Assembly (NCBI GenBank): GCA_002404055.1
Contig: DHIZ01000254.1
Span: forward strand, 1 to 31,679
Length of the DNA stretch: 31,679 nucleotides
Direction: 5' to 3'
Source of the DNA: Chloroflexi bacterium UBA4733
Lineage (GTDB): Bacteria > Chloroflexota > UBA4733
This document shows, in pieces, positions 22,951-31,679 of this stretch; the stretch's first letter is position 1; each line of letters begins with the position of its first letter. The position numbers were made by a program, and so were the translations under genes. The notes beneath the pieces are model-generated. The model was not told the origin of the DNA and did no database searches. It saw nothing but the letters and a program-made list of their open reading frames with translations.

Positions 22951-23916
22951 ATGCGCTTATCTCAATCGTGGAGCTGCCGGGTGGTCATCGCCGTCCTGGC
23001 GGCGCTGACACCGTTACTCGTCCTGACCCTGGCACTCGCCCCTGCGGCTGCTGCCGCCACCAACTGCACCTGGAAGGGTCCAACCGGGCAGACCTACATC
23101 TTCCCAAACCAGTCCAACCCGAAAGGCTTTGTCGATACTGGGGGCGGCGGCTGCGGGGTAACCGGCGACTGCCAGCCGGCCAACGGTGCGGCCGCCTCGA
23201 CACCCCCAACCGCCAACGCCGGTTCGGCAGATTACATAGCCTTCGCCGGCTCGGCGCCCGGTCGCGGGCCAGGCAGTCTGCTGATGCTGGCGTTCGAGCC
23301 TCGCACGTACCAGGCGACGTGCCAGCCAGCCACAGGGAATCCCGGTGGAGGGAATCCGCCTGTTGATCCGACCCCTCCCTGTCCGCCGGCGCCGCCTGCG
23401 CCCCCCCTGCCGAACCTGCGGGTGGTGGCAGCAGGTCTGGCTCTCCCCTGGCCGAATATGCAAATCGGCATCAATCCCTGGCCGTGGGGCCTGGATGGCT
23501 TGCCCTCCTGGTTCTGGGTTGCGGGGTACGGTGGTACGCCGCTGACCGCGACGACCCACATGCACCTTGACGGCCTGCCCAACGCGCAAGCCGGCTGTCC
23601 CGGCGGCCCCGCCGCCGATGCCGGCGTCGCTGTGCAAGCGGTGGCCAGCAGCTACGTCTGGAATTTTGGCGATGGGCGACCAGACAGCCATTTCACGACG
23701 GCATCGCTCGGTCGCGCCTACCCGGCTCAGTCCGACATCCAGCACACCTACCAGTTCACCGACAAGGCCGGTTTCACGGTGACGCTGACAGCGCACTTTC
23801 GCCTGGCATATCAGGTCAACGGCGGCGCCTGGCAGCCACTTTCGAATGTTGACCGCAGCGCGACGGCCGCCTACCGGGTCCAGCAGGCAATGCCGGTCGT
23901 CGTCAACCATTCGTAG
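22951..23916 (+). CDS. Secreted protein with PKD-like domain
   Basis: Secreted protein of 321 residues from the ATG 22951 (AGAAGGAAC upstream), 23 bases after the lipoprotein gene. Signal peptide at about 1-35 (VIAVLAALTPLLVLTLALAP, cut near AAAA). The middle holds a Gly/Pro-rich stretch (PPCPPAPPAPPLPNLR) and the aromatic PWPWGLDGLPSWFWVAGYGG segment. Near residues 225-275 is a PKD-like fold signature: SSYVWNFGDGRPDSHFTT, then HTYQFTDKAGFTVTLTAHF. PKD domains are beta-sandwiches used in surface proteins. Six or so Cys in the N-terminal part may form disulfides. A role in the pilus or envelope is inferred from position only. Confidence 0.83.
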   Translation: MRLSQSWSCRVVIAVLAALTPLLVLTLALAPAAAAATNCTWKGPTGQTYIFPNQSNPKGFVDTGGGGCGVTGDCQPANGAAASTPPTANAGSADYIAFAGSAPGRGPGSLLMLAFEPRTYQATCQPATGNPGGGNPPVDPTPPCPPAPPAPPLPNLRVVAAGLALPWPNMQIGINPWPWGLDGLPSWFWVAGYGGTPLTATTHMHLDGLPNAQAGCPGGPAADAGVAVQAVASSYVWNFGDGRPDSHFTTASLGRAYPAQSDIQHTYQFTDKAGFTVTLTAHFRLAYQVNGGAWQPLSNVDRSATAAYRVQQAMPVVVNHS

Positions 23917-23957
23917 GCCGCCGATCAATCGGCCTATCAGTAGGAAAGGAGATAGCC

Positions 23958-26900
23958 ATGGTGACGAATAGGCACGTCACAGTCGCCCCCGAGAGAGCGC
24001 CCGAGCAGACTCGGCCGCAGCGCCGCGAGTTGGCGGGGTTCGTCGTGGCGCTGGCGACCGGCAGCGCGCTCCTCTTCCGCATCGCCGGAGGGCCTCATTT
24101 GCCCACGGCACTGCCCGATGGGACGGCAATTTGGGACACGCTCAGTGGGACACAGATCCCCTATGCGGCGATCGCCTACCTCTGCACCAGCGCCGCCTGG
24201 GCGATCTGGCTCTGGTTAGCCGCGACGCTAGCGTTGCAAGTCCTGCTCGTCATCGCCGACGTTGCCACCCGAGGGGCACGCTGGGTGCGCTCGCTGCGCG
24301 GGATCGTGGACCGGTTCACGCTGCCGGCAGTGCGTCGCCTGGCGCACGGAGCGGCTGTAGCCGTCACGGTCGTCCAACTTGCCTCGCGCACGGTGCCGTC
24401 GGTATCCGCCGCTCCAGCGCCCGTCGTGGCGACGCTCGTCGCCACAGTCCCGACCACCTCCAGTGGCACGTCGGTATCGCCCGCCCACCCTGACCGAGCA
24501 GGCACGCTGACCTACACCGTCCGGCATAACGACAATCTCTGGAGGATCGCCGAGCAGTTCTACGGCAACGGTGATCAATGGCCGGAGATTGTCGCGGCGA
24601 ACGTCGGACGCCCCATGCCGAATGGCGAGGTATTCCCGCGCAACCCGGTTTTGCAAGAGGGCTGGGTGCTCCTGATCCCGAACGCTTCCGGCTCGCCGGC
24701 AGCGGCAGAACAGACAGTGACTTACATCGTGCAGGGCGGCGACACGCTGCGCAGCATTGCCCAGCGCTATTACCACGATGAACTCGCCTGGCCGCGCATC
24801 TTTGGCGCAAGTCGGGGGACGCACCTGCCGGATGGACGAATGCTGGAGAATCCCGACCTTATCTGGCCGGGCCTCAAGCTGACGGTACCAGACGTAGCCG
24901 TCCCGCCGACAACCGTTCACGTCGCGGCGCCCGCGCCAACATCGCCACCCGTCGCTCCGATACGACCGAGCCATCGGATAGTGACACTCCAGCCAACCGT
25001 GACGCCGGCTCCTCTGCCGACACCTATCCCACCAGCTCAGCCACCTGTTCTTCGTCGAGAGCAGTCGCCCCAGATCGCTGCAACTCAGCCAGCGCCTGTG
25101 GTGACAGCAGCGGCTCCGGCATCCAATGGCCTCGCCACCCCAGCTCTGCAGCCGCATCCGGCCCCGCCGCCTTCGCACTTGCCACCGCCCGTTGGCGAGA
25201 TCGGCGCTGCTGGCCTGGCGGCAGCTATCTCCGGAGGCGCGGTTCTGCTCGCGCGCCGGCGTTACCGCACCAGCATCGATGAGCCGCCTGTACCATCCGA
25301 CCGCGACGCCGGCGCGTTAGTCCGGCAAGGATATGCCGATGCCGCCTATGCCCGCACCTTCGCGCACCGTCTCGACGGCGGAGTCGAACCGGCGCTGCTG
25401 GTCACCGAGCAGGTGTTGGCAAGTTTCGCAAAGGACCCGGATCTGTGCCACGTTGCAGTGGTGAGCGTATTAGAAGGCCGTCACACCATGCAATTGGTGC
25501 TGCAAGCGGGACTGATCGCTCAAGAGCGACTCCTCACCGATGCTCGGGATCTTGCGCGGCGGCTCGGCTCTGACGGAGTTGCCGTGCGCACGCTCGACCA
25601 CGACATAGTGTTGCAGCTCACCAACCTGGTGACGCTGCGGCTGGCGACCCGGCCCTGCAGCGGAGCGTTTCCGGCGCTCCCCTTGTTGGCGCTCGGCGTC
25701 GCCCCGAGCGGCGAGGCACTGCACATAAACTGGAGTCAGATCGAACACATCCTGGTGGCGGGTGTCCCAGGCAGCGGTGCCGATGTCGTGTTAACCAGCG
25801 TACTCACGGCCGTGTTGGCTCGCTGTCACCCGGACAAGTTGCAGATGTGGACCATCGCGCCGCCCACCAGTTTTCCGCAGCCGCTGCTCACCGTGCCCCA
25901 CCAGGCCGGGCCGAGCGTCGACCCTACCGATGAATCAGGCGTCCAGGCCGTCCTCGCTGAAGTGCGAGCCGAACTGGAGCGCCGGATGCTGGCCATGGAC
26001 GGTCACACTCAGGAGCAGGATGAACCCAACATCGTGCTTGTGCTCCACGAACTGACCGACGTTAGCGACCAGGAGCTGCTGGAGTTGATCGGTCGGGAGG
26101 GTGGGATGTACGGCATTCACCTCATCGCGGCGACCACGCGCCAGGAGGTAATCTCTGACGCGCTGTTGGAGACCATGGCCACGCGGCTGGTGCTGCGGAT
26201 GCCGGACGAAGCGCAGAGCGTGCGACTATTAGGCCGGCCGGATGCGGTGCATCTGGGTGGCGGCGGCGACCTTTGGGCCCGCATCGAAGGCCGCACACCG
26301 GTGCGAGTGCGAGGCTACCGCGTGGAGCTGGAGCACCTGGAACGCCTCGTCGATCTTATGCACGCCGCCTATGCTAGCCAGTCGCCGGACCCACCCAGTG
26401 ACGATGACGATCCGGGACCAGCCGGCGATGGTTCAAGTCCACCACCATCGGACGAAACCGACCGCGTAGTGCAAAACGACGCGGAACCCGTGGATGACAA
26501 TAACGCCGTGGTTGATGGTGAGCCAGCAAACGGCAGCATCGGAGCCGGAGAGGTCGCCAGCCCGGTGCCGCTAGCGGATGCGGAACCAGAAGCACAGCAT
26601 CCGCATACAAATGGTGTCGTGAAGAGCGCGTATTTAGAATCCGACCTGCACTTGAATGCGGACGGTGAGACACCTCTGCTTCCCACGACGGGAGCACCTA
26701 CCGGAGTCATTGAGTCTGAGGCTACACAGCCGGCTACAAACAGCAGCGTCGCAACCGTTGAGACGGTAGCGCCTGCTGTAACCGATCTTCCCGGCGCCCC
26801 GTCGGCGACCACACGCGTGCGGCTGCGCCTATTTGGTACCTTACACGTGGTCGGCGAAGATGCCACCGTCACGCCGCGCTGGCAGGAGCAACCATGGGAA

Positions 26901-27644
26901 ATCCTGACCTACCTGGCCGTCCATACGGCGAACGGCGTACCGAAGGCGGACCTGCTCGCCACCTTCTGGCCGGACCTTGATAACGAGCAGGGTGGCACGA
27001 ACCTTCGCCAAGGGATCTGGCGGCTGCGCACCTCGCTGACCGACCAGGTGCCCGGGCTATCGAAGGAAGTCGTTGGACTCGAGCACGGCTACTGCCGCCT
27101 CGACTCAGGCCTTGTTTGGTCGGATGCTCAGCAGTTCCTCGCGCTGTGCGAGGCGGTCCGGCAAGGCGTACACCTGGAGCAGCGTATGGCTATGCTGGAA
27201 GCTGCACGTGCACTCTGCCGGCGCGGCCTGTTCACTGAACCCGCCTACGAGTGGCTGGACCGCCGCCAAGGAGGAACATCGATTCGGCAAGACTTTCATA
27301 AACAATTCGCCTGGGTAATCGTGCAGTTGGCCGACTGCTATGTCGAGGCAGGTGAGACGGAGCGCGCCGTACCGCTCTACCGGCAGGTGCTCCGCGCCGA
27401 GCCGACGCTGCAGGATGTCGCTCGCAAGCTCTATCACTGCTACGCGGCACTTGGCGACCAACCGGCGCTCATGGAAGAGCATCAACGACTTGAGGAGGCA
27501 CTGGCGCGGCGGCGCAGCCAAGCAGAGCGGGAGCGGAAACCGGCTGATAGTTACCGTATTGAGGCAAAAACGGAGGTTACCTACAGGAATGCAACTACCG
27601 TACTTCAGGATGGAGCATCTGCGGCGAGCGGAGCCCGGGGCTGA
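23958..27644 (+). CDS. LysM / degenerate FtsK-like / BTAD fusion protein
   Basis: A 1228-residue fusion starting at the ATG 23958 after GAAAGGAG. Order of parts: membrane helices near 25-43 and 70-100 with a third hydrophobic stretch at 127-145; two LysM domains at about 184-241 (YTVRHNDNLWRIAEQFYG) and 253-311 (YIVQGGDTLRSIAQRYY); a Pro-rich stretch to 412; a membrane helix at 413-433; an FtsK/SpoIIIE-like domain at about 475-800; an acidic linker to 950; an OmpR-type winged helix at 953-1048; BTAD helical repeats to about 1190. The FtsK-like part keeps the fold landmarks (HILVAGVPGSGADVV, GIHLIAATTRQ, LLGRPDAVHL) but the Walker A GKS is GAD and the Walker B Asp-Glu is HE, so it is probably not an ATPase. 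It is the last gene of the pilus locus. Confidence 0.88.
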   Translation: MVTNRHVTVAPERAPEQTRPQRRELAGFVVALATGSALLFRIAGGPHLPTALPDGTAIWDTLSGTQIPYAAIAYLCTSAAWAIWLWLAATLALQVLLVIADVATRGARWVRSLRGIVDRFTLPAVRRLAHGAAVAVTVVQLASRTVPSVSAAPAPVVATLVATVPTTSSGTSVSPAHPDRAGTLTYTVRHNDNLWRIAEQFYGNGDQWPEIVAANVGRPMPNGEVFPRNPVLQEGWVLLIPNASGSPAAAEQTVTYIVQGGDTLRSIAQRYYHDELAWPRIFGASRGTHLPDGRMLENPDLIWPGLKLTVPDVAVPPTTVHVAAPAPTSPPVAPIRPSHRIVTLQPTVTPAPLPTPIPPAQPPVLRREQSPQIAATQPAPVVTAAAPASNGLATPALQPHPAPPPSHLPPPVGEIGAAGLAAAISGGAVLLARRRYRTSIDEPPVPSDRDAGALVRQGYADAAYARTFAHRLDGGVEPALLVTEQVLASFAKDPDLCHVAVVSVLEGRHTMQLVLQAGLIAQERLLTDARDLARRLGSDGVAVRTLDHDIVLQLTNLVTLRLATRPCSGAFPALPLLALGVAPSGEALHINWSQIEHILVAGVPGSGADVVLTSVLTAVLARCHPDKLQMWTIAPPTSFPQPLLTVPHQAGPSVDPTDESGVQAVLAEVRAELERRMLAMDGHTQEQDEPNIVLVLHELTDVSDQELLELIGREGGMYGIHLIAATTRQEVISDALLETMATRLVLRMPDEAQSVRLLGRPDAVHLGGGGDLWARIEGRTPVRVRGYRVELEHLERLVDLMHAAYASQSPDPPSDDDDPGPAGDGSSPPPSDETDRVVQNDAEPVDDNNAVVDGEPANGSIGAGEVASPVPLADAEPEAQHPHTNGVVKSAYLESDLHLNADGETPLLPTTGAPTGVIESEATQPATNSSVATVETVAPAVTDLPGAPSATTRVRLRLFGTLHVVGEDATVTPRWQEQPWEILTYLAVHTANGVPKADLLATFWPDLDNEQGGTNLRQGIWRLRTSLTDQVPGLSKEVVGLEHGYCRLDSGLVWSDAQQFLALCEAVRQGVHLEQRMAMLEAARALCRRGLFTEPAYEWLDRRQGGTSIRQDFHKQFAWVIVQLADCYVEAGETERAVPLYRQVLRAEPTLQDVARKLYHCYAALGDQPALMEEHQRLEEALARRRSQAERERKPADSYRIEAKTEVTYRNATTVLQDGASAASGARG

Positions 27645-28043
27645 ATATCAATGCGGCTGTCCTTTCGGGAATGGGCGATTTGCAGGCGATGCGATTTGCG
27701 CACGCGTACTGCGTTAAACGATATGCTTTTCAAACGTCCATTCATCCTTCCCCACCGGCTGTCCCTGGCACTTCCATGGTCATAAGGATGGGTATACGTC
27801 ATCGGCAGTACCGTGATCCGCAAAAGGCCGTGCCGCTCGGCGGAACTTCAGAAATGAAGGACGTCTTCACTAGGCCAGCGCAAGACTCTGTCAGCTCCAT
27901 CGTTGCGAGGTTCATTGAGGGTCCTGCCACCTGTCCGCGGAATCGAAGATTGAAGGCGCGGTGCACTCATCGGCAAGGTAGGGCGACGACCACCGCCTAT
28001 CGCAACTGGAGGATGCACTATAACATCCAGACTGTTGCTTTAA
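27645..28043. other. Intergenic region at the edge of the low-GC block
   Basis: This 399-base stretch separates the pilus locus from two convergent minus-strand genes. I see no supported gene, no tRNA and no good terminator. Frames here are open by chance and lack ribosome binding sites. G+C falls toward its right end, consistent with a boundary of acquired DNA. Confidence 0.4.
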
Positions 28044-28475
28044 CTACGAGCGCCGCCGCTTCGTCCTTCGTTTACGATCTCGTCTTCGATCAGCGCCCGG
28101 TGTAAAGGCAGACGCTATACCGACTTGCTGCTCATTAGCGATTGAGTGAAAATGAAGTGTATCGTTGAACGTCCGGCACTTACCACATCGCACGACGACA
28201 CCACCTAGGGAGGTAACGTTCACTCCAACCAGCAGATCATTTCCACAGGACCCACACTGGTAGGCAAAGTGAGTAGCATCGCCAAGAAATCTACTGTCTG
28301 CGCCAACGAAGTCGAATATAGCACGATAATTTGGATATGGCTCCGAAATAATAGTAAGCTTGAATCTTCTATCGACCTTGATTCTCTCGTATTTTATGGT
28401 CAAATATTCGTGGCATTCACCATATGGCTTTTCGGAACCACATGGGCAGGGCTCTTCAAGTTCGATCTTCGCCAT
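28044..28475 (-). CDS. SEC-C motif / zinc-ribbon protein
   Basis: Small protein with two predicted zinc sites and no known reaction. The 143-residue product starts at the ATG 28475-28473, four bases after the stop of the DUF6602-type gene. The N-terminus holds a complete SEC-C motif CPCGSEKPYGECH, the zinc knuckle found at the end of SecA and in many nuclease- or defence-associated proteins. A second ribbon is made by CGSCG and CGKC about 20 residues apart. The last 20 residues are almost all Arg and Lys (RRRDRKRRTKRRR), a likely nucleic-acid-binding tail. It is most probably a partner of the upstream nuclease-like protein, inferred from the 4-base gap. Codon use is A/T-richer than the pilus genes. 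Confidence 0.85.
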   Translation of the reverse strand: MAKIELEEPCPCGSEKPYGECHEYLTIKYERIKVDRRFKLTIISEPYPNYRAIFDFVGADSRFLGDATHFAYQCGSCGNDLLVGVNVTSLGGVVVRCGKCRTFNDTLHFHSIANEQQVGIASAFTPGADRRRDRKRRTKRRRS

Positions 28476-28479
28476 ATCT

Positions 28480-29328
28480 CTACGACTCTCGATGAACGGT
28501 GGGTAGCCAAGTTTTGTCGAAGTACTGTCCTATGTCGGGATGACTCAGTTTCATCTGTTCTAACATAACCAGAGTATACACATATAGTCTTCCTATGGTT
28601 CTTGACCCAGTTCGTTCCAGGACCGTTCTGTACATCATCCCATCATCCGGAGTTCCACGAGCACGTAGGGACTCAAGCCGAATACAAAGTTCAACAAACT
28701 CATCCGTATCAAGCAGAGGATATTTCTCTCCTTGACGAAAGTCAATCTTTTCCGCGTGGATTAGCCCTTGACCCAATACGGCCGTCAAGTTTACCATGTA
28801 ATCACCGAGGGTCGTCTCGCGCGCAAGCTCGGTATTGTTCTGATAAAGCGAATCTAGGGAGTTTTCCCCTACTTGATACCCTACAATTATCCCGAATGGT
28901 CGTGATGGACGCTCCACCGTCACGTACTCTCTCGTCTTTACCACAGAAAGGTCGAGTGGGGCGAGGGACTTGAATGACTTTATCTTGTGCGCAGCATCAC
29001 TAAACTCCGATTTTGTCAGTGTAGATTTAACTTCGATGATGCCGTACACACTCTCGTATGGTAAGACTGCTGTGTGGTTCGCGTATAGTACCGCGCAGTT
29101 GAGGGCGTCATAGATGATGATGTCCGCTGAATGACTATGCTTTCCGCCCTTTGTGACTATCTCTCCTTTGATTACCCCGTAGCGCCTCGGTAGCCGTTCG
29201 GCTAAGAATTGACGTAGTATCTCCTCTCGGTTCTCTCCCTTGTCCCCGGCATGCCCTACAAACGCCGCCTCTTGAAAGTCAGCGAGTATGCCAGTCTCCA
29301 CTTGCTGAAACAGGGCGGTGAGGTCCAT
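28480..29328 (-). CDS. DUF6602-type PD-(D/E)XK nuclease-like protein
   Basis: Resembles the DUF6602 family, which has the PD-(D/E)XK nuclease core. I choose the ATG 29328-29326 with GAGAGGAAGAG upstream (282 residues); the frame is open further up. The N-terminal helices include ENREEILRQFLAERLPRRYG, then the core: D69 in HSADIIIYD and E99-x-K101 in YGIIEVKSTL, which are the catalytic residues of the fold. The C-terminal half is helical and contains LYVYTLVMLEQMKLS. Target is unknown. G+C is visibly lower than in the Tad genes, which points to recent acquisition. It forms a two-gene unit with the SEC-C protein. Function in restriction or defence is inferred from fold, partner and neighbourhood. 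Confidence 0.8.
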   Translation of the reverse strand: MDLTALFQQVETGILADFQEAAFVGHAGDKGENREEILRQFLAERLPRRYGVIKGEIVTKGGKHSHSADIIIYDALNCAVLYANHTAVLPYESVYGIIEVKSTLTKSEFSDAAHKIKSFKSLAPLDLSVVKTREYVTVERPSRPFGIIVGYQVGENSLDSLYQNNTELARETTLGDYMVNLTAVLGQGLIHAEKIDFRQGEKYPLLDTDEFVELCIRLESLRARGTPDDGMMYRTVLERTGSRTIGRLYVYTLVMLEQMKLSHPDIGQYFDKTWLPTVHRES

Positions 29329-29841
29329 TGTCTCTTCCTCTCGTACATCACGGCAACACTGTCCTGCGATCAAGGGATTCGACTCAAGCAGCGCGTAACC
29401 GGTCACCTTAGGTCGATAAGTAGTATACCCGTTCTAATACCACGGGATCACTGTCGATGTGCTCATCTTGAGACCACCAACGACGAAAGCTGCCCGGCGA
29501 TGTTCTTGCGTATGGAACTGCTGAGCGCCGTTTCGACAGTAAGACTGCAGTACTTGAAGGCGGCCTTTTCGTCTCCATCCCTCCCGACTGGAGGACGACA
29601 CGGGGTCGAAGGAACGAGAGGCGCCCTGCAAAATGTCCTGCGACAATGAGCGGGAAAGGCCGGCCGCTTGCGCATTGGCGGTATCCGCCTTTAATGCTCG
29701 CCTGTTATTGGAGCATGACGACCACTAGCCTTTCATGGCATCGTCGCTATACTTCCCCGAACAGTAGTGCAACGACACCAACAACGGGAAAGCCTGCCCA
29801 CGAGCACTCAGGCGACGCTTTACGAGCAGACGGAGTACCCC
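29329..29841. other. Divergent intergenic region before the SNF2 gene
   Basis: This 513-base stretch lies between the minus-strand DUF6602-type gene and the plus-strand helicase gene and should hold both promoters, but I see no strong pair of boxes. Two small hairpins occur: GGCGG/CCGCC at 29677-29689 followed by TTT, and ATGCTC/GAGCAT directly after it (29694-29716). The 29434-29675 segment has minus-strand frames with patches of protein-like sequence and could be a gene remnant, but it is not convincing enough to call. Confidence 0.4.
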
Positions 29842-31679
29842 ATGGCGCGTTTGGAAGACCTCGGCCCGGGTGCTGCCGTCAAAGGCGTGCTTCCGGACGG
29901 CCTGGTCACCGTAGTAGACCTGCACTGGCACGGTTCCAACGTTGCCGAACTGACGTATAAGGATGCCTCCGGGCGGCTGGGCAGCGAGCTGCTCTACCGT
30001 TACCGGGAGCCGGCGCTGGAAGTGGTGACCGCCGGCCGGCCCTGGAGCTTCGATGGCGACGGGGCCTTGCTGCGGCTGGTCTCCGAGGCCTATCGCATCC
30101 ACCTGGCCTACCTCTTCGATCCAATCCTGGCGGTCCACACCTCGCTGGTCGATCCCTTGCCGCACCAGATCACCGCAGTCTACGGCGACATGCTGCCCCG
30201 GCAGCCGTTGCGCTTCTTGCTGGCCGACGACCCCGGCGCCGGCAAGACGATCATGGCGGGGCTGCTGATCAAGGAGTTGCTGATCCGGGGCGACGTGCGT
30301 CGCTGTTTGATCGTCTGCCCCGGCAACCTGGTGGAGCAGTGGCAGGACGAGCTGGAGCGGCGTTTCCAGTTACCCTTCGAGATCATGACCAACGACAAGC
30401 TGGAAGCAGCGCGCAGCGGCAACTGGTTCGCCGAGACGCCGCTGGCGATCGGGCGGCTGGACAAGCTGAGCCGGGACGAGCGCGTCCAGGCCATGCTGGA
30501 GCAGACCGACTGGGACCTGGTGATCTGCGACGAGGCCCACAAGCTCTCGGCCAGCTTCTTCGGCGGCGAGGTCAAGTACACCAAGCGCTACCGCCTGGGC
30601 CAACTGCTCGGCCGGCGCGCACGGCACTTCCTGCTGATGACGGCGACGCCGCACAACGGCAAGGAGGAGGACTTCCAGCTCTTCATGGCCCTGCTGGATG
30701 CCGACCGCTTCGAGGGACGCTTCCGCGACGGTGTCCACAGCAGCGACACCTCCGACCTCATGCACCGCATGGTCAAGGAACAGTTGCTCACCTTCGAGGG
30801 CAAGCCGCTCTTCCCGGAACGCATCGCCAGTACGGTCAACTACACCCTCTCGCCGGCGGAAGCCACGCTGTACCGGGAAGTCACGGAGTACGTGCGGGAG
30901 GAGTTCAACCGCGCCGATGCTCTCAACCACCACGGGCGTCGCGGCACGGTCGGCTTCGCCCTGACCATCCTGCAGCGCCGCCTGGCCTCCTCGCCGGAAG
31001 CGATCTACCAGTCGCTGCGCCGACGCCGCGAACGGCTGGAGAGCCGGGTGCGCGAAGAGCAACTGCTCCAACGCGGCGCCGCAACGAGCATGGAGTTCCT
31101 GGGCAACCTGGCCCGCCTGAGCAGCGAAGACTGGGACGACCTGGAAGATGCGCCGGAAGCAGAGCTGTTGGAGCAGGAAGAGCAGGTGGTGGACCAGGCC
31201 TCGGCTGCTCGCACGATTACCGAACTGCAGTTGGAGATCCGGCGCTTGCAGCAACTGGAGGGGCTGGCCCGGCAGGTCGTGCTGAGCGGCGCCGACCGCA
31301 AGTGGGAAGAGCTGCGCGATCTGCTGCAAGCCAACCCGGCCATGTTTGACGCTGATGGGCAACGGCGCAAGCTGATCATCTTCAGCGAGCACCGCGACAC
31401 CCTCAACTACCTGGCCCAGCGGCTGCGCGACCTGCTCGGGCAGGCGGAAGCGGTGGTCACGATCCACGGCGGCATGCTGCGGGAGGAGCGACGCACCGCC
31501 CAGGCCCGCTTCACCCAGGACAAGGATGTCCAGATCCTGGTCGCCACGGACGCTGCCGGGGAAGGGGTCAACCTGCAGCGGGCCCACCTGATGGTCAACT
31601 ACGACCTGCCGTGGAACCCCAACCGCATCGAGCAGCGCTTCGGCCGCATCCACCGCATCGGCCAGACCGAGGTCTGCCA
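29842..31679 (+). CDS. SNF2-family helicase, defence-type, cut by right edge
   Basis: A DNA-translocating SNF2-type ATPase, incomplete at its 3' end; 612 codons are present. The ATG at 29842 has CGGAG six bases upstream. The N-terminal 100 residues ([28 protein letters not shown]) are of the type that precedes the helicase in large SNF2 proteins of DISARM-like and related defence loci. Motifs: [20 protein letters not shown], Walker A DDPGAGKT at 129-136, DEAH at 230-233, LMTATPHNG near 268, [15 protein letters not shown], and the C-terminal lobe with [15 protein letters not shown] and [13 protein letters not shown]. All helicase motifs are intact. Such proteins run to about 1000 residues or more, often with a C-terminal DUF3883. 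It may be the first gene of an operon outside the window. Confidence 0.9.
   Translation, partial: MARLEDLGPGAAVKGVLPDGLVTVVDLHWHGSNVAELTYKDASGRLGSELLYRYREPALEVVTAGRPWSFDGDGALLRLVSEAYRIHLAYLFDPILAVHTSLVDPLPHQITAVYGDMLPRQPLRFLLADDPGAGKTIMAGLLIKELLIRGDVRRCLIVCPGNLVEQWQDELERRFQLPFEIMTNDKLEAARSGNWFAETPLAIGRLDKLSRDERVQAMLEQTDWDLVICDEAHKLSASFFGGEVKYTKRYRLGQLLGRRARHFLLMTATPHNGKEEDFQLFMALLDADRFEGRFRDGVHSSDTSDLMHRMVKEQLLTFEGKPLFPERIASTVNYTLSPAEATLYREVTEYVREEFNRADALNHHGRRGTVGFALTILQRRLASSPEAIYQSLRRRRERLESRVREEQLLQRGAATSMEFLGNLARLSSEDWDDLEDAPEAELLEQEEQVVDQASAARTITELQLEIRRLQQLEGLARQVVLSGADRKWEELRDLLQANPAMFDADGQRRKLIIFSEHRDTLNYLAQRLRDLLGQAEAVVTIHGGMLREERRTAQARFTQDKDVQILVATDAAGEGVNLQRAHLMVNYDLPWNPNRIEQRFGRIHRIGQTEVC

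Noticed and set aside
30339..31349. Plus-strand frame (336 codons) inside the SNF2 gene
   Set aside because: Off-frame shadow with low-complexity Arg/Gly/Ala composition and no family.
30370..31653. Long minus-strand frame (427 codons) opposite the SNF2 gene
   Set aside because: It is the antisense shadow of the helicase: high G/C at third positions opens the opposite strand. The plus strand carries all SNF2 motifs.

Overview
The window looks like a high-GC, single-membrane-type bacterium, most likely Chloroflexota (Thermomicrobia-like), with an actinobacterial flavour. This is inferred from gene content, not from a marker gene: a Tad/Flp pilus locus with no secretin gene, lipoproteins with long Ala/Thr/Ser linkers, many GTG starts, and a regulator/ImmA/MAB_1171c-type cassette otherwise best known from actinobacteria. 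No rRNA, tRNA, CRISPR array or intact insertion sequence was seen.

Layout. (1) About 1-5557, minus strand: an operon-like replication/repair module read from right to left: membrane-anchored protein, coiled-coil protein, small protein, UvrD/Rep-type helicase, CHC2-TOPRIM primase, SSB, and the start of one more gene leaving the window. Every gap of 80 bases or more in it carries a perfect inverted repeat. (2) 5558-6842: a terminator, a decayed minus-strand gene with in-frame stops, and a regulatory region. (3) 6843-10978: a zinc alcohol dehydrogenase, an orphan sugar-type solute-binding lipoprotein, and an alpha/beta hydrolase. (4) 11440-14703, minus strand: XRE regulator with an AT-hook-like tail, ImmA/IrrE metallopeptidase, multi-pass membrane protein and PAP2-like phosphatase, with an array of CATATAACGG repeats in the promoter region. 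(5) 14895-27644, plus strand: Tad pilus locus cpaB-cpaE-cpaF-tadB-tadC-flp-tadE-tadE-tadG, then a lipoprotein, a secreted PKD-like protein and a 1228-residue LysM / degenerate FtsK / BTAD fusion. (6) 28044-31679: a visibly lower-GC pair (DUF6602-type nuclease-like protein plus SEC-C zinc protein), then the first 612 codons of an SNF2 helicase of the defence-associated kind, cut by the right edge.

How it may work together. The Tad genes should build a thin Flp pilus: CpaF powers TadB/TadC, Flp is the pilin, TadE/TadG-like proteins are minor pilins, and CpaE localises the machine. The fusion protein at the end of the locus could sense the envelope through LysM and act on transcription through BTAD. 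The regulator cassette shares its repeat motif, its repeat phasing and its distance to a TATAGT box with the dehydrogenase promoter 7 kb away, which suggests one regulon. The left module looks like part of a mobile or plasmid-like replication system, and the right end looks like the edge of a defence island. Both are inferences.
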